Source: Chthoniobacterales bacterium (GTDB taxonomy: Bacteria > Verrucomicrobiota > Verrucomicrobiia > Chthoniobacterales > UBA10450). Taken from it: a DNA stretch of 64,000 nt. A program made the translations under genes and the position numbers. The stretch covers positions 124,001 through 188,000 of the forward strand of contig DATENU010000022.1 in NCBI GenBank assembly GCA_035274845.1. Reading direction: 5' to 3'. Below are positions 28,603-39,209 of this stretch, piece by piece (within the stretch, counting starts at the first letter, position 1; each line of letters begins with the position of its first letter). The notes under the pieces are model-generated. The model saw only the letters and a program-made list of their open reading frames with translations, made no database searches and was not told the origin of the DNA.

Positions 28603-29093
28603 TTAGGCTTCCTCTAACGAACGAAACATCACGTAAGCGTCAACCAATCCTTTGTCGGCGTGGCGAAAAGCCCCCGGCAAAGTGCCGACGATCCTAAATC
28701 CAAGCTCCTGCCAGAGACGGAGGGCGGATTCATTCGTCGCGATGACAAAATTGAATTGCATGGCGCGATACCCGAGCCGCCGCGCTTCCGCGAGCGCATG
28801 CTCTCCCATCGCCCGACCCACCCCGAGACGGCGGGCGGCAGGATCGACCATGAAGCCCGCGTTCGAAACATGGTTACCCAACCCGGGGCGATTCGGGCGC
28901 AGAATGTAACTGCCGACAACCTCCCCTGGAGTTCAGCCACGTACGTCCGGGTTCCCTTCGCGAACCAATACGCCTCAGCTTCCTCGCGAGGTGTCTTCGG
29001 GTCGTAAACAAAGGCGTCGCCCGGCGCGACGGTGGCGCGAAAAATTTCCCAGACCGCCTCGCGATCCTGAGCGGTTGCTTCGCGGATGGTCAA
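28603..29093 (-). pseudogene. GNAT N-acetyltransferase, interrupted by a one-base frameshift
   Basis: The start is probably TTG 29093 (then TIREATAQDREAVWEIF), overlapping the TGA of the MauE-like gene. The first ~55 codons run to TYVAELQG; then the frame must shift by one base at the CCCC run 28923-28926 to continue as VVGSYILRPNRPGLGNHVSN, AGFMVDPAARRLGVGRAMGE, and the last GNAT strand and helix (QFNFVIATNESALRLWQELG). R-R-L-G-V-G-R-A is the acetyl-CoA-binding motif A (R/QxxGxG/A). If the G run were one longer, the gene would be intact, so it may be a sequencing error or a recent mutation. Such enzymes transfer acetyl groups from acetyl-CoA to small molecules; the substrate is unknown. Confidence 0.8.
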
Positions 29094-29494
29094 CTGGTCG
29101 CCGGCAATGGACGTTTCCACAGGAACAACAATCCCCCGAGAACGAGAAAATCGAGGGCAAGATGCCACGAGAAACTGAGATAGGTGCTCGCATGCCCGAA
29201 GCACCCGCAGCTCACGTCTAGTCCACGCGCTTTAGCAACGATACTGGCAACGATAAAGAGAGACATCAGGCCCGTCACCATGAAAACGCTGCCGCGATAA
29301 AGAACGCGCGTGATTAAGGCGAGCCCGCACAAGATTTCGAGCCACGGAAGATAGAGCGCGAGCCAGACACTGCTCGACCAGGGCAGCATCTTGTAGTTGT
29401 CGATATCCCGCGCGAACTCGACTGGATCGATGACCTTGACGATCCCGGCATAAACGAACAGCCCACCGATCAGAATAGCCACGACCCGTTTCAT
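29090..29494 (-). CDS. MauE/DoxX-like membrane protein
   Basis: 134 residues from ATG 29494, which overlaps the rhodanese stop (ATGA), showing translational coupling. Four membrane helices are visible: VVAILIGGLFVYAGIVKVI, VWLALYLPWLEILCGLAL, SVFMVTGLMSLFIVASIVA and LALDFLVLGGLLFLW. Between helices 3 and 4 is DVSCGCFG, the Cys pair characteristic of MauE-type proteins, which are thought to take part in disulfide or thiol chemistry at the membrane. With the rhodanese and DUF1573 genes it suggests sulfur or redox handling at the cell envelope. Confidence 0.85.
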   Translation of the reverse strand: MKRVVAILIGGLFVYAGIVKVIDPVEFARDIDNYKMLPWSSSVWLALYLPWLEILCGLALITRVLYRGSVFMVTGLMSLFIVASIVAKARGLDVSCGCFGHASTYLSFSWHLALDFLVLGGLLFLWKRPLPATS

Positions 29495-29919
29495 TTTTTC
29501 GCCTGCCACGCTTCCCAGCCGCCCTTGAGAATCCGGATCTCGTTAGGCAGTTTGGCTTCTTTCCGAAGCCGTCGCGCCACGTCTTCCGCGAGGTTGCAGC
29601 TAGCGGCACTGCAATAGACCACGATCTTTTTTTCCGGAAGCCACTCGTTCCCAAGGAATCGAGCCAGCCCTTCGCTCCAGCGATCTTCATTGAGCGAAAC
29701 CGCGCCGGGAATGTGGTCGCGCTCGAATTCATCCGCTGGCCGCGCATCGATCCAGATGACGTTGGCGCCCCAACCTTGCGCCGTCGCGACGTCGACCAAA
29801 TCAGACTCCGCGACGCGTGCGTTCCACGGAATTTTGTCCCGCAGGTAAACCGCCTCGACAACAGCCGGCAACAGGGCGAGGGCCACGAGCACCGCGCTCT
29901 GCCGGAACAGTGCTTTCAC
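29491..29919 (-). CDS. Exported rhodanese-like protein
   Basis: 142 residues. The N-terminus has a signal peptide or anchor (SAVLVALALLPAVVEA). The rhodanese domain includes VIWIDARPADEFERDHIPGA, the active-site loop VVYCSAASC (catalytic Cys about residue 103) and a C-terminal LPNEIRILKGGWEAW. Rhodaneses carry sulfane sulfur on the active-site Cys and transfer it to thiol acceptors. The export signal places this one in the periplasm. It is the second gene of the DUF1573-rhodanese-MauE operon, three bases after the DUF1573 stop and overlapping the next start. Confidence 0.88.
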   Translation of the reverse strand: MKALFRQSAVLVALALLPAVVEAVYLRDKIPWNARVAESDLVDVATAQGWGANVIWIDARPADEFERDHIPGAVSLNEDRWSEGLARFLGNEWLPEKKIVVYCSAASCNLAEDVARRLRKEAKLPNEIRILKGGWEAWQAKK

Positions 29920-29922
29920 GAA

Positions 29923-30621
29923 CTAAGGCTTGGCAGGAGGGGCCGCAGGGGCAGTCGTCGGAGGCAACACGCGCGCGGACGCGTAGAAAACTTTCGCCGG
30001 AGTGACCGCGGCATCGGGCTTGACCGTCAAGGTGGCGTTGAGGGCCTTGTCGGTCTCTTTCGGCTGGACGTTGATCTTGAATTCGCCGGGCCCGGAGCCG
30101 GGTTCCACCTTCGTGGTAAATTCCGTGCTCGAAGATGTGACCTCGATATTCTTGACGGTCACATCCTTACCGGCCTTGGCGAGAATCGTTTTGGCTTTGG
30201 CAGCTTCGCCCGCCTGCCAGGCGACGTTTGGTGGATCGAGGTCGAGGACCGAAGTGATCATTGCTTTGAGGGTCAGCACGGTCGTCGGAGCCTGGGCATC
30301 ATCCGTTTCAACGGTGATCGTCTTCTGCTGCAAACCAGTGCGATCGCCGATATTGAAGGTCGCGGTGATTTCACCCTTTTCCCCAGGCGCCACATCATTC
30401 TTGGCCAGTGCCGCCGTGGTGCAGCCGCACGATGGGCGCACCGCATTAAAATGGACCGGTTTGTCGCCTTTGTTTTCGTATTTGAAAACGCCGACCGCGG
30501 TCGCAGCGCCGAGCGCCGGTTTCAGTTCCAGCTCGGTCTTTTCCCAGGACAACGACGCCTGCGCAGCAGCAGCGATCGCAAGAGAAAAGAGACCGACGAG
30601 TAAAGTCTTTTTGCCGTTCAT
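29923..30621 (-). CDS. DUF1573-containing exported protein
   Basis: 232 residues from ATG 30621 (MNGKKTLLVGLFSLAIAAAA); the codons upstream are less likely. A signal peptide is followed by an Ig-like DUF1573 domain: LELKPALGAATAVGVFKYEN, KPVHFNAVRPSCGCTTAALA and the APGEKGEITATFNIGDRTG turn. The CGCT motif (about residues 79-82) is the family signature. A second beta-rich half ends in a Pro/Ala-rich tail (TTAPAAPPAKP). The function is not well known. The repeated association with MauE and rhodanese genes suggests a periplasmic partner in thiol or sulfur chemistry. First gene of the operon. Confidence 0.85.
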   Translation of the reverse strand: MNGKKTLLVGLFSLAIAAAAQASLSWEKTELELKPALGAATAVGVFKYENKGDKPVHFNAVRPSCGCTTAALAKNDVAPGEKGEITATFNIGDRTGLQQKTITVETDDAQAPTTVLTLKAMITSVLDLDPPNVAWQAGEAAKAKTILAKAGKDVTVKNIEVTSSSTEFTTKVEPGSGPGEFKINVQPKETDKALNATLTVKPDAAVTPAKVFYASARVLPPTTAPAAPPAKP

Positions 30622-30679
30622 ACCGGAAAGCAAAACGGGGTACGCCTGCGGTGTCAAACAATCTCAACATTTGGAGGCG

Positions 30680-30790
30680 GCCTGCCCCCAGGCCGTAGGG
30701 GGAAAACGGCTACTGCGGGGCGAGGGCGGGCTCCCCTTCCGGCACGGTGGCGTGCCGGCTCCAAAGCAGCACGAGGGCGTACCGGCTTCA
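30680..30790. repeat. Dispersed GC-rich intergenic repeat, copy 2
   Basis: Shares GTAGGGGGAAAACG and the GGCACGGTGGCGTGCCGGCTCC palindrome with the element at 28190-28275 and repeats the GCACGAGGGCGTACCGGCTT theme. Lies between the CAP-domain gene end and the DUF1573 promoter. Confidence 0.5.
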
Positions 30791-30792
30791 AC

Positions 30793-32652
30793 TCAGTTGA
30801 GCTGGTAAACTTCGACGACGGCCACTCCGGTCGTTTCATTCGCACCGCGAACGATTGCCGTATAGGCCCCGGGCGAAAGCGACACGAGGATGGCCGATTC
30901 CGCGTTGTTAGCCGGGGCCAGGCCCGTCTGACTGATGGCCGCTTCCTGCGTCGAACGCCAGTTGTCGTTCGAGGCCATCAGGGCGCCATCAGGGTCCCGG
31001 AGCTCGAGAATGGGATCGGTCATTGCCCCCGGAAGCGGAAGCGACGGGCCGATGGCGCGCACAATCACGTTGGCGGCTGATTGTCCCGCCACGATCAAGC
31101 CGCCGATCAGGACAGCGTCACCCGACTGGACCGAGGCCCGCGTTGATATATTGGCCAGTTTGGAATTAACCGAGAAATCGAGGTCGTACACTTCCACGAC
31201 CGCGGCGCCGGTGGTTTCGTTAGCGCTGCGAAGAACCGCCGTGTAGGAACCGGGGGCAAGCGTGGCAAGAATAGCGGACTCGTTGGGGTCGATCGGAGCA
31301 AGGCCGCTACCGTTGATCGCCTGGCTGTTTCCGGCCTGGCTCCAATCGTCGTTGAAGCCGATCTGTGCGCCGGTCGAATCGTGCAATTCGAGAATCGGAT
31401 CAAGCATTTTGCCCGGCAACGACAACGATGGGCCGATTCCGCGGATGATGACTTTCTTGGTTTGCGCTCCGGTGACAATGAAGCCGCCAATCAAAACATT
31501 CTCGTTTGTTCCCACAACGGCGCGCGTCGAGATATTGGCCAAAATCGGTGCGGCAGGGGGCGTCGGAGTTGGCGTTGGCGGCGGGGTAGGTGTGGGGGAG
31601 CCGGTGACCAGGTAGTCAGCCTTTACATTCTGGGTTCCGACGACGTTGACGTTTTTTTGAGCAATCGAAACGGAGCCGCCGCTAAAGGTTACCGTATAAG
31701 CGCCATCGCCCGGAACCGGCACCGAATAGCCCCCGGCGCTCGCCGTCACCGCATAATAGTTCGTGTTCGAAACGTTGACGGTCACGCCGCCCATCCCCTC
31801 GTCCGGATCATAAAGTCCATTGCCGTTGAGATCGCGGTAAACGACTCCCGTCACGAAAGGCAAAAGACCGCCGACACTGCCGAAATCCTGGGTCACGAGC
31901 TGAGGTCCAACCCCGCCGCTGCCGCCATTGCTGCCGAGCACGACGCCAATCCCTACTTCGCGAAAATCAGCGTTGTGGATATTGATCCGATGCCCTGGCG
32001 GCGACTGCATTCCGCCGGTCGCGATCGTGCCACCCCAGTCGACCTCAAATCCGGCATGCCCGTACGGGACCGATTTTGAATAGGCGTAAACGTTTTCGCC
32101 CAGGGTGTAACCGAAGGCTCCCGAGACGTAGGCCTGGAGCCGGGTGAGCAGGTCGCCGTCGGGGCCGTTATGTCCCTGGTAATTGTTTTGCAGCATGTTT
32201 TGACTGTGCGCCCTGGCGACCGTGGCGAGGGTCGCATTCATCGAGAGCGGCGGGCTGGGAAGGACCGTGGCGAACTGCGCCTGCATCAGAACGAGGTTCA
32301 CCCCGAAGACGGAATAAGCGCTGAGAATGTTTGGATCGGTTAGGCCCGCGAGACGAAGTCCTTCGGCCGGCGGGTTGGCGCGCGCACGATTGATCAGCTC
32401 CAGGTAGAATTGCTCCTCCTTGGTGGGGTTACCGATCGAATAAAGTTGTCCGTCCTGTGGCTCCAGAGGAGACACCAGGGAACCCGCCGCGGAAGAGAAG
32501 ATCGGCGGAGGTGAAGGTGGCGCGAGCGGGGTTGTATCCTGGGCGTCGGCGGCCACGCCGCCGGCCACCAAAAACAAGAGGGACGCGACGACACGGTGAA
32601 TCCGTGGGGAAGAGAATAGCGCTCGGTTGTGGCAGGGGTTGAATCCGTCCAT
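30793..32652 (-). CDS. Secreted CAP-domain protein with two C-terminal modules
   Basis: 619 residues. The signal peptide includes VVASLLFLVAGGVAADAQ. A CAP/SCP domain follows: EEQFYLELINRARANPPAEG, NATLATVARAHSQNMLQNN, GYTLGENVYAYSK and PPGHRINIHNADFREVGIG. Next is a Cna-B/SdrD-B-like fold (VYRDLNGNGLYDPDEGMGGV), then a short Thr/Pro linker. Two copies of the shared module take up residues about 371-498 and 499-619 (LANISTRAVVG, ILELHDSTG, NDDWSQ, GLAP, SYTAVLRS, VVEVYDLD). CAP proteins are extracellular proteins of varied function, and the catalytic role is unclear. First of eleven module-bearing genes in the window. Confidence 0.85.
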   Translation of the reverse strand: MDGFNPCHNRALFSSPRIHRVVASLLFLVAGGVAADAQDTTPLAPPSPPPIFSSAAGSLVSPLEPQDGQLYSIGNPTKEEQFYLELINRARANPPAEGLRLAGLTDPNILSAYSVFGVNLVLMQAQFATVLPSPPLSMNATLATVARAHSQNMLQNNYQGHNGPDGDLLTRLQAYVSGAFGYTLGENVYAYSKSVPYGHAGFEVDWGGTIATGGMQSPPGHRINIHNADFREVGIGVVLGSNGGSGGVGPQLVTQDFGSVGGLLPFVTGVVYRDLNGNGLYDPDEGMGGVTVNVSNTNYYAVTASAGGYSVPVPGDGAYTVTFSGGSVSIAQKNVNVVGTQNVKADYLVTGSPTPTPPPTPTPTPPAAPILANISTRAVVGTNENVLIGGFIVTGAQTKKVIIRGIGPSLSLPGKMLDPILELHDSTGAQIGFNDDWSQAGNSQAINGSGLAPIDPNESAILATLAPGSYTAVLRSANETTGAAVVEVYDLDFSVNSKLANISTRASVQSGDAVLIGGLIVAGQSAANVIVRAIGPSLPLPGAMTDPILELRDPDGALMASNDNWRSTQEAAISQTGLAPANNAESAILVSLSPGAYTAIVRGANETTGVAVVEVYQLN

Positions 32653-32761
32653 CGCATAAGCACTTAAGCAGTAAAAGTGCCGTTGCCGCCCCTCCCGGGG
32701 TGGCCCTGCCGCTACCGAAATGCAATAATCGCAGGGCGCACCCCGCGCGGCCGGCCGGTCC

Positions 32762-35700
32762 CTAATCCAGCGCGTACGCTTCTACCACGGCGATGCCGCT
32801 AGTATCTCCCACCCCACGCACAATGGCGGTGTAAGCTCCTGGCGGCAATATTCGGAGGATTGCGGATTCGCTGTCGTCCGTCGGGGCAAGCCCGCTGTCG
32901 ATGATCGCTTGCTTGTTGATCGAGAGCATCCAGTTGTCGTTCGACTCCAGCAAAGCTCCGTTGTCATCGTGTAATTCCATCGTCGGGTCCGCCAACTTTC
33001 CGGCGATTGTCAGCGATGGCCCGATGGCGCGCACGATGACTTTTTGAGACGTTTGTCCCTGCACGATCACACCCGCGAAGAGCACGTTGTCTCCCGTCTT
33101 GACCAGACCGCGCGAAGAAATATTGGCCAGCTTCGAATCCGCCGCCTGGTCGATGTCGTAAATCTGCACGACCCCGATGCCGGTGGTGTTGTTTGCTCCG
33201 CTCAGCAACGCGGTATAAGCCCCGTTAGCCGGCAGAGTCGCGATGATGGCTGATTCCAAATCGTTGGTCGGGGCCAGGCCACTATCGATGATGGCTTGTT
33301 TGTTAGGCGAGGTTTGCCAATCGTCGTTTTGATCGAGAAGCGCGCCCGATGAATTGCGCAGCTCGAGCGTCGGGTTCGCGAGCTGATCGGGCAATCCGAG
33401 CGACGGTCCAATGGCGCGAATAACCACCTTCTTGGGCGCCGTTCCCGAGACGATGAATCCGCCGATGAGGATGTTGTCTCCGTTCTCAACCCGCAAGCGG
33501 GTGGCGATATTGGCGAGATTCGCGTGAGGCGTGGGAGTTGCCGTTGCTGTTGGCACCGGCGTCGTAGTCGGGACTGGCGTCGCGGTCGGAACTGGCGTGG
33601 TAGTGGGAACTGGAGTGACCGTCGGAACTGGCGTCGCAGTGGGAACTGGAGTGGCCGTTGGAACCGGCGTCGCCGTTGGCACTGGCGTGGCAGTCGGAAC
33701 CGGTGTTGCAGTCGGAACTGGTGTCGGAGTAGGCGATGGCCCCGGGCTCGTCGGCAGCGGCCAGGCATAGGCGCCACGCCCTCGCGTCCAAAGCGACAGA
33801 GTCGTGCTCCCGCGATCGATCTGCATGTCCCAGATCATCACGTTCGGCAGACCATTGTTGAAACGTGACCAGGTGGGCGAGGCCGCCGTAATGTCGTCGG
33901 TGTAGTAAAGTCCGAAGTCGGTGCCGGCGAAGACCTGCTGCGGAATATTTGGATTCACGATGATCGAATCCACCGGGATATCCGGGAGGTTCCCGGTTTT
34001 GTCGAGCCAGGTGAACGACCCGCAGGTGGCCGCGCAAGTCACTTGAAAGACATGGCCGGGGGTCGTCGGCGTATTGGCGTTGAACCCGCCCACCGCGGCA
34101 TAACCGACGGGGACATTTGCGGCCGGCACTGATGGATCAAGGGCGATACCGAGCACCGGACGATTCGGCAAAATGGCGTTATTACCGGTGACGTTCACCC
34201 ACGTCGCCTGGGACGCGATGCTGGTGCCGAGATTGAAACCGATCTGCACATTGCCGTCATTAGTTCCGACAATGGCAACGCTCTGAAACTTTGGCGAATA
34301 CTTGACCTGGTTAATGAATGAGCGATTGCCGAGCGTTCCTTTGCAAAGGTTAGGGCCAGCCGCCGAACCGGGCGGATTGTTCGTGATGTACCAGCTTGAG
34401 CTCGGCATCGTAGCGTTACCGCCAGAAACCGATTCCCATACCCGCGTCGTGCCGGCAATAAGATGGCCACACCCGCCAGGAGTACCGGCGGGCAGACAGT
34501 CGTCGCCGCCGGGAATGCCGCCGTGAAAAAGATCGATCGGCAGGATGAAGGACTGTTGGTCGCTACCCCAACCGCCTTTCACGCTCGTCCAGACGGCCCC
34601 GCCCACGGTGCAATTGCTGATGCACCGGCTGACACCGCCGCTATTGTTGCCTTCGAAAAAGCGATTGCTCGTGCCAGTGCCTACCGGATCAATTCGGCCG
34701 GAGAACCCGTCCCCGCCGAGTCCTTCCTGCCACTGGATCGGTCCGGTCGCGCTTCCAGTGAAGGTAACCGAGCTCGGTCCGTTGTCCTGCGCCCCACCGA
34801 CCGCCTGGGGCGTGGCTGAGGTGGCGAAGTTCCCGCTAATGTCGCCGGAATAGAACTCAATCGTGTTCAAGTCCGTGTCCATGTTGAACCAGGTGTTCCG
34901 GGTAACCCCGATGACCGCCGCCGAAGCGTTGCTGGATCCAAAGATGCCGCCGTCACTTCCTTCGAGCAGCAAGTCGGATGAGCCCGGGACAAAGGCGAGA
35001 GCATGATGGTCGACGTGCACCACGGTGCCGCCGCTATAGCCGCAGGTCAGGTCGTAGAAACTCGCGCCGACACGACTCGCCAGCCAGGTGTCGAAGGTGT
35101 CGACAAAAAGGCGGTCCGGATTATTCGGATCGACTGCCAGCCCCTGGTCATACCAATTCTGGGGATAATCACCCGCGCCGCCGGAGCAATTCAAAAGGGA
35201 GCCACCTGCCGAGCCAATCATGAAACTCCAGCTGGCGCCCCCGTCCGTGCTCGACCAAACGCCGAGCTGACAGCCGTTAGCGCCGCCACAGCCGCTGTTG
35301 CTGTTAGGAGCGATCGATTGGACCTGCGCGTAAATAACATTCGGGTTGCTGGGAGCGACGGCGATATCCATTCGTCCCGGCTGCGTCCCGGTGCCGACCC
35401 CGCCATAGGGTGTGCCGCTGCCCGCGTTCATGGCAGCTCCCGTCGAATACGCGCTGCCAGTCACCTGCGGGCCGAAGACGAAGCCGTTATCGTTGCGCGA
35501 GATCAGGGTGAAATCGGACGGGCATCCGCTCGCAGGCATTGTCCCCTTGTAGAGACCATTCGCGCCATTCTGGTTGAGATTGTACTGCACTGTTGTCGCA
35601 AACCCTCTGACGCCGACAGCGGCGAGAATCCGGGTGGTGCCACCCACGTTGGTCAATTCCAGACCGGTGATGTCCTGGCGTTGCGTGCTGAAGCTGTTCG

Positions 35701-36616
35701 TCGTGCAAGGGCCTGTCCAGTTGGTGCCGCCGTCGTAGGAGAAATAGAGACCGGTCTTCGTCCCGGCCACGACTCTGTTGCTGTTGTTCGGATCAACCCG
35801 CACCTTGCCGACGGCTTGATACTGAGGGAATTGCCCCGGGGGCTCCGGCAGCATCGCCCCGAAAATATCTGACGCGAGCACTACCCAGGAGGCCCCGCCA
35901 TTGGTGGATTTTAGAATGCCCTGGCTGCCCATCGAAAACGAGCCGTAGTTCAGATCGCCGGTCCCGGCGTAGATCGTATTGTGATCGTTCGGGTCAATCG
36001 CCAGAGTGTCGATACTGGTTGTACTGACCAGCGCGTTGTCCGTAACCTGAGTCCAGCTGGTCGAGCCATTGCAACAGTTCGTTGACTTCCAAACCCCGCC
36101 GCCTACGGCGGCGATGTAGGCCGTGATCGAGCCATTCGTGGTCGTGGTGGGATCGACAGCGATGGCGTTCACCCGACCCTCCGTGGTGCTGTAACTAAAG
36201 CAGCCGCTGCAGCCGGTCATCCGCTCCGGTTTTGGGCCAAGGGCGACAAAAGAAGTTTGATCCAATTCGAGCGGCGCCTCGGGACCCCGCAGGAGGTTCG
36301 TCGCCCGCTGTCCGAACGGAACGCTCCGCGCAATGGTTGCGTCGTGTTCCGCGGCGCGCCGAACCCACGCGGGATCGAACACGCCGGTCGGGTAGGTCAA
36401 CCGATCGTGCCATTCTTCTTCCATCCGGTTGAAATCATCCAAATCCCCTTCCGGAACCGGCATGAAGCGAGGCCGCTCGTCGGCCTGGCGCAGGAGAACC
36501 GACGGCACGCCCGCAACCGAGAAGATGGCCAGCAACCCACCAAACAGGCAAAAAACAAGGCTGAGCAGGATGCGCGGGCTAAAGAAACCGCCCCGAGAAT
36601 GGCGTTCGTTTTTCAT
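32762..36616 (-). CDS. Secreted Asp-box beta-propeller protein with two C-terminal modules
   Basis: 1284 residues. The start is [20 protein letters not shown], an extended signal motif that also opens the subtilase protein. Residues ~70-950 carry Asp-box (BNR) repeats of the type SxDGGxxW, for example [28 protein letters not shown] and [13 protein letters not shown], which form sortilin/sialidase-type propellers. No sialidase catalytic set (Arg triad) is evident, so binding is more likely than hydrolysis. A TPVPTATP linker of about 70 residues precedes the paired module (about the last 245 residues: [35 protein letters not shown] and [11 protein letters not shown]). The fold is well supported; the ligand is unknown. 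Confidence 0.85.
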   Translation of the reverse strand: MKNERHSRGGFFSPRILLSLVFCLFGGLLAIFSVAGVPSVLLRQADERPRFMPVPEGDLDDFNRMEEEWHDRLTYPTGVFDPAWVRRAAEHDATIARSVPFGQRATNLLRGPEAPLELDQTSFVALGPKPERMTGCSGCFSYSTTEGRVNAIAVDPTTTTNGSITAYIAAVGGGVWKSTNCCNGSTSWTQVTDNALVSTTSIDTLAIDPNDHNTIYAGTGDLNYGSFSMGSQGILKSTNGGASWVVLASDIFGAMLPEPPGQFPQYQAVGKVRVDPNNSNRVVAGTKTGLYFSYDGGTNWTGPCTTNSFSTQRQDITGLELTNVGGTTRILAAVGVRGFATTVQYNLNQNGANGLYKGTMPASGCPSDFTLISRNDNGFVFGPQVTGSAYSTGAAMNAGSGTPYGGVGTGTQPGRMDIAVAPSNPNVIYAQVQSIAPNSNSGCGGANGCQLGVWSSTDGGASWSFMIGSAGGSLLNCSGGAGDYPQNWYDQGLAVDPNNPDRLFVDTFDTWLASRVGASFYDLTCGYSGGTVVHVDHHALAFVPGSSDLLLEGSDGGIFGSSNASAAVIGVTRNTWFNMDTDLNTIEFYSGDISGNFATSATPQAVGGAQDNGPSSVTFTGSATGPIQWQEGLGGDGFSGRIDPVGTGTSNRFFEGNNSGGVSRCISNCTVGGAVWTSVKGGWGSDQQSFILPIDLFHGGIPGGDDCLPAGTPGGCGHLIAGTTRVWESVSGGNATMPSSSWYITNNPPGSAAGPNLCKGTLGNRSFINQVKYSPKFQSVAIVGTNDGNVQIGFNLGTSIASQATWVNVTGNNAILPNRPVLGIALDPSVPAANVPVGYAAVGGFNANTPTTPGHVFQVTCAATCGSFTWLDKTGNLPDIPVDSIIVNPNIPQQVFAGTDFGLYYTDDITAASPTWSRFNNGLPNVMIWDMQIDRGSTTLSLWTRGRGAYAWPLPTSPGPSPTPTPVPTATPVPTATPVPTATPVPTATPVPTATPVPTVTPVPTTTPVPTATPVPTTTPVPTATATPTPHANLANIATRLRVENGDNILIGGFIVSGTAPKKVVIRAIGPSLGLPDQLANPTLELRNSSGALLDQNDDWQTSPNKQAIIDSGLAPTNDLESAIIATLPANGAYTALLSGANNTTGIGVVQIYDIDQAADSKLANISSRGLVKTGDNVLFAGVIVQGQTSQKVIVRAIGPSLTIAGKLADPTMELHDDNGALLESNDNWMLSINKQAIIDSGLAPTDDSESAILRILPPGAYTAIVRGVGDTSGIAVVEAYALD
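33530..33745. repeat. Coding tandem repeat (TPVPTATP linker)
   Basis: A near-perfect array of about 24-base units (GGAACTGGCGTCGCAGT type) inside the preceding gene, encoding TPVPTATP repeats on the minus strand. The antisense frames over it ([10 protein letters not shown]) are artefacts. Length variation by slipped-strand events is expected. Confidence 0.85.
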
Positions 36617-36683
36617 AAGAGATTTGTCTGTTTGTTGCTCGGATGCCGCCGCCGGATTCGCGCGTCACCGAAGAGCGAACTGT

Positions 36684-39209
36684 CTAGTTAACTGCGTATG
36701 CTTCCACGACCGCAATGCCGGTCAGATTGCCCGAACCTTTCACAATCGCGGTGTAAGCCCCGGGCGGTAAACTACGGATGATGGCCGACTCCATGTCATG
36801 CGTGGGAGCGAGTCCGCTGTCGATGATTGCCTGTTGGTCGTTCGACAGCACCCAGTCGTCGTTCGAATCCAGGACCGTGCCGCTGGCATCGCGCAATTCC
36901 AGAGATGGGTTCGCCAGTTTTCCAGGGATGGTGAGGGATGGTCCGATCGCACGCACCACTACCTTTTGCGAGGCTTGCCCCAGGACGATCATTCCCGCGA
37001 TCAGAACATTGTCCCCATTTTGCACCAGGCCGCGCGAGGAAATATTGGCCAACCTTGAAGCTCCGGCACTGTCCACATCGTAGATCTGAACGACCCCGAT
37101 TCCTGTCGTGTTACTTGCTCCGCGCACAATCGCCGTGTAAGCCGCGCCGTTCGCGGGAAGGGTTGCCATGACAGCCGATTCGAGATCGTTCGTTGGGGCC
37201 AGGCCGGCGTCGATGATCGCCTGTTTGTTGCTGTTCGCGACCTGCCAGTCGTCATTTTGATCCAGCAGCGCGCCCGCTGAATTGCGCAGCTCGAGAGTTG
37301 GATTCGCTAGTTGGCCCGGCAACCCGATCGACGGCCCGACAGCACGGACGATGACTTTCTTGGGGGCGCTACCCGTAACGATGAATCCGCCAATGAGCGC
37401 GTCATCGCCCGTCCCGACCGCGAGCCGCGTGGCGATGTTACCTAACTGCGTCGGCGGCGTTGGACTCGCGGAAGGCGACGGCGAGGCGGACGGAGATGGT
37501 GAGGGCGATGCGGAGGGCGATGGCGATGCAGACGGTGAAGGTGATGCGGACGGAGAGGGCGACGCTGATGGAGATGGCGATGCAGAAGGTGACGGGGTAG
37601 CCGTGGGCGAAGGAGACGGGGATGGCGTCGGAGTTACGGATGGTATGGGCGTCGGGGTCGGGCTCGGGCCTGGGCCGGCGTCGACCGCGGCTTTGACGTC
37701 GAGCCGCCCGTTACCAAAGGTATTATTCGGCGAGCCAGGCGGATTCGGAGAGTCGCAGGTATTGGAATTGATATGAACCGCCGACGCGCTCAGCACACTG
37801 CGAGTTCCCATCACGTCTCCCCGCAGCACTGGTCTTGCCGACAATAATAAGGCAACCGCGCCGGCAACGTGCGGGGAGGCCATGGACGTGCCGCTCAGGT
37901 TCGCAAAAGCCGTATCGCTGCTCCGGGTGGCCGAACGAGTGGCCGTGCCGGGGGCGGAGATATCGGGCTTCAGGCGCAAACTTCCGTCGGCGGTCACCGG
38001 GCCACGACTGCTAAAGGAAGCGATGTTGTCCGTCGCGGTGGTCAAAGCTCCAACACTGTAGACCTCCTCGTAGAGGGATGGCGGGTCCGAAACCGTGGAA
38101 CAGGCAGGGCCGCTGTTGCCCGCCGAAACGACCATCACGATCCCAGCCGCGCGTTGCGCTGCCACGGCCGACTGGAGCGACGTGACGTTACAGCCTTCCG
38201 AGGGAGGGCAACCCCATGAATTGTTCGTTACGTCCGGCGCCTTGGTTGAATCTCCCTGCGCAGGCGTGCCACCGACCGGATAGGGCGCGAGGAAAAACTC
38301 CATGCACTCGATGTAGGTAGCGGGCGTGCCGGCGCCCCCATTCATGTTGCGGCAGCCAATCCACTTCGCTCCTGGAGCCATGCCGATCTGATTCGCGCCC
38401 CCGTCATCGCCCACCACCGTGCCCATCGTGTGGGTGCCGTGGCCGTGATCGTCGCATGGCTGAACGGAATCCTGACCACACACTCCAGTGCTGGTGTGAA
38501 TGCTATCGTGCCAATTGTAGTCGTGATTGGCCACCGCGCCGTCCCAGCCGCGGTAATGCGGCTTCAGGGTGTTGTGCGTCCAGCGGATTCCCGTATCCGC
38601 TCCAGCGACAGTGATTCCCTGGCCAAAGAATCCGGCCGCCCAGACTTGCGGCGCCTTAGTGTAATTGATGCCGGGCTCGATGGCGGTGATAACCTCCGGC
38701 GCAACTTGCTCCTCCGGCTCCGGCTCAGCCAAATTGCGGACGCTGGGATTCCCATCGACGCGGAGCACGTCGGGCCGCGCTGCGAGCTGCATCGCGAGAT
38801 CGCGATTTCCTTTCACCCAGATCAGGTTCACGATGTAGTAAGCGCGATGCTCCACCTGGTGCTCTCTCAACCAGGCGAGAAGCGGCCCCTGGGTTGATTG
38901 CGCTTTGTTCCACAAAACGTCGCGGACGTAGCGGCCTTTTTCTTCCTTGGTCCGCAAGGCATCCGCGGCGCGGAGATCGGCCTGGTCGGACAGAACCACG
39001 AGGAACTCAGCCTGAGCGCCGTTTGCCGTCCGCTCGAGAACCCACGATGCGATCTTGGACGCGGGCGCGGAATTCCCCGCCTGGGCGGAAACACCGGAGG
39101 AGAGGCCAAAAGCAATCAACGCGAGGAGCATTCCCGCCATGCCCAAAACCAGGCCGAGGAGGATGCGTGGATAAGAGAAACCACTTCGAGAAAGACGCTC
39201 TTTGTTCAT
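36684..39209 (-). CDS. Secreted subtilase (S8) with two C-terminal modules
   Basis: 841 residues from the second ATG (39209), which has GGAG nine bases upstream. [20 protein letters not shown] is the signal motif. An inhibitor-I9-like propeptide spans about 65-155. The catalytic triad is complete: Asp in [14 protein letters not shown] (about 205), His in [11 protein letters not shown] (about 257), and Ser in [19 protein letters not shown]; the oxyanion Asn is in NNSWGC. Many Cys residues suggest disulfides. An SPSPSASP linker follows, then two modules ([38 protein letters not shown] and the last VVEAYAVN). An extracellular protease, possibly maturing neighbouring surface proteins. Its module pair is most like those of the genes at 45.8 and 49.2 kb. 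Confidence 0.92.
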   Translation of the reverse strand: MNKERLSRSGFSYPRILLGLVLGMAGMLLALIAFGLSSGVSAQAGNSAPASKIASWVLERTANGAQAEFLVVLSDQADLRAADALRTKEEKGRYVRDVLWNKAQSTQGPLLAWLREHQVEHRAYYIVNLIWVKGNRDLAMQLAARPDVLRVDGNPSVRNLAEPEPEEQVAPEVITAIEPGINYTKAPQVWAAGFFGQGITVAGADTGIRWTHNTLKPHYRGWDGAVANHDYNWHDSIHTSTGVCGQDSVQPCDDHGHGTHTMGTVVGDDGGANQIGMAPGAKWIGCRNMNGGAGTPATYIECMEFFLAPYPVGGTPAQGDSTKAPDVTNNSWGCPPSEGCNVTSLQSAVAAQRAAGIVMVVSAGNSGPACSTVSDPPSLYEEVYSVGALTTATDNIASFSSRGPVTADGSLRLKPDISAPGTATRSATRSSDTAFANLSGTSMASPHVAGAVALLLSARPVLRGDVMGTRSVLSASAVHINSNTCDSPNPPGSPNNTFGNGRLDVKAAVDAGPGPSPTPTPIPSVTPTPSPSPSPTATPSPSASPSPSASPSPSASPSPSASPSPSASPSPSPSASPSPSASPTPPTQLGNIATRLAVGTGDDALIGGFIVTGSAPKKVIVRAVGPSIGLPGQLANPTLELRNSAGALLDQNDDWQVANSNKQAIIDAGLAPTNDLESAVMATLPANGAAYTAIVRGASNTTGIGVVQIYDVDSAGASRLANISSRGLVQNGDNVLIAGMIVLGQASQKVVVRAIGPSLTIPGKLANPSLELRDASGTVLDSNDDWVLSNDQQAIIDSGLAPTHDMESAIIRSLPPGAYTAIVKGSGNLTGIAVVEAYAVN
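37455..37675. repeat. Coding tandem repeat (SPSPSASP linker)
   Basis: Hexamer/dodecamer array (GGCGACGGTGAAGG-type purine-rich units on the plus strand) encoding Ser-Pro-Ser-Ala-Ser-Pro repeats of the subtilase linker. The repetition is internal to the reading frame. Confidence 0.85.

Noticed and set aside
33531..33770. Plus-strand frame of repeated Val-Gly-Thr-Gly, and similar ones at 46917 and 50140
   Set aside because: They are antisense to the [12 protein letters not shown] linkers of the minus-strand proteins and exist only because the repeat has no stop on either strand.
32762..36616. Calling the Asp-box protein a sialidase
   Set aside because: Asp boxes occur in many propellers; no catalytic Arg triad, Tyr/Glu pair or FRIP motif was found.
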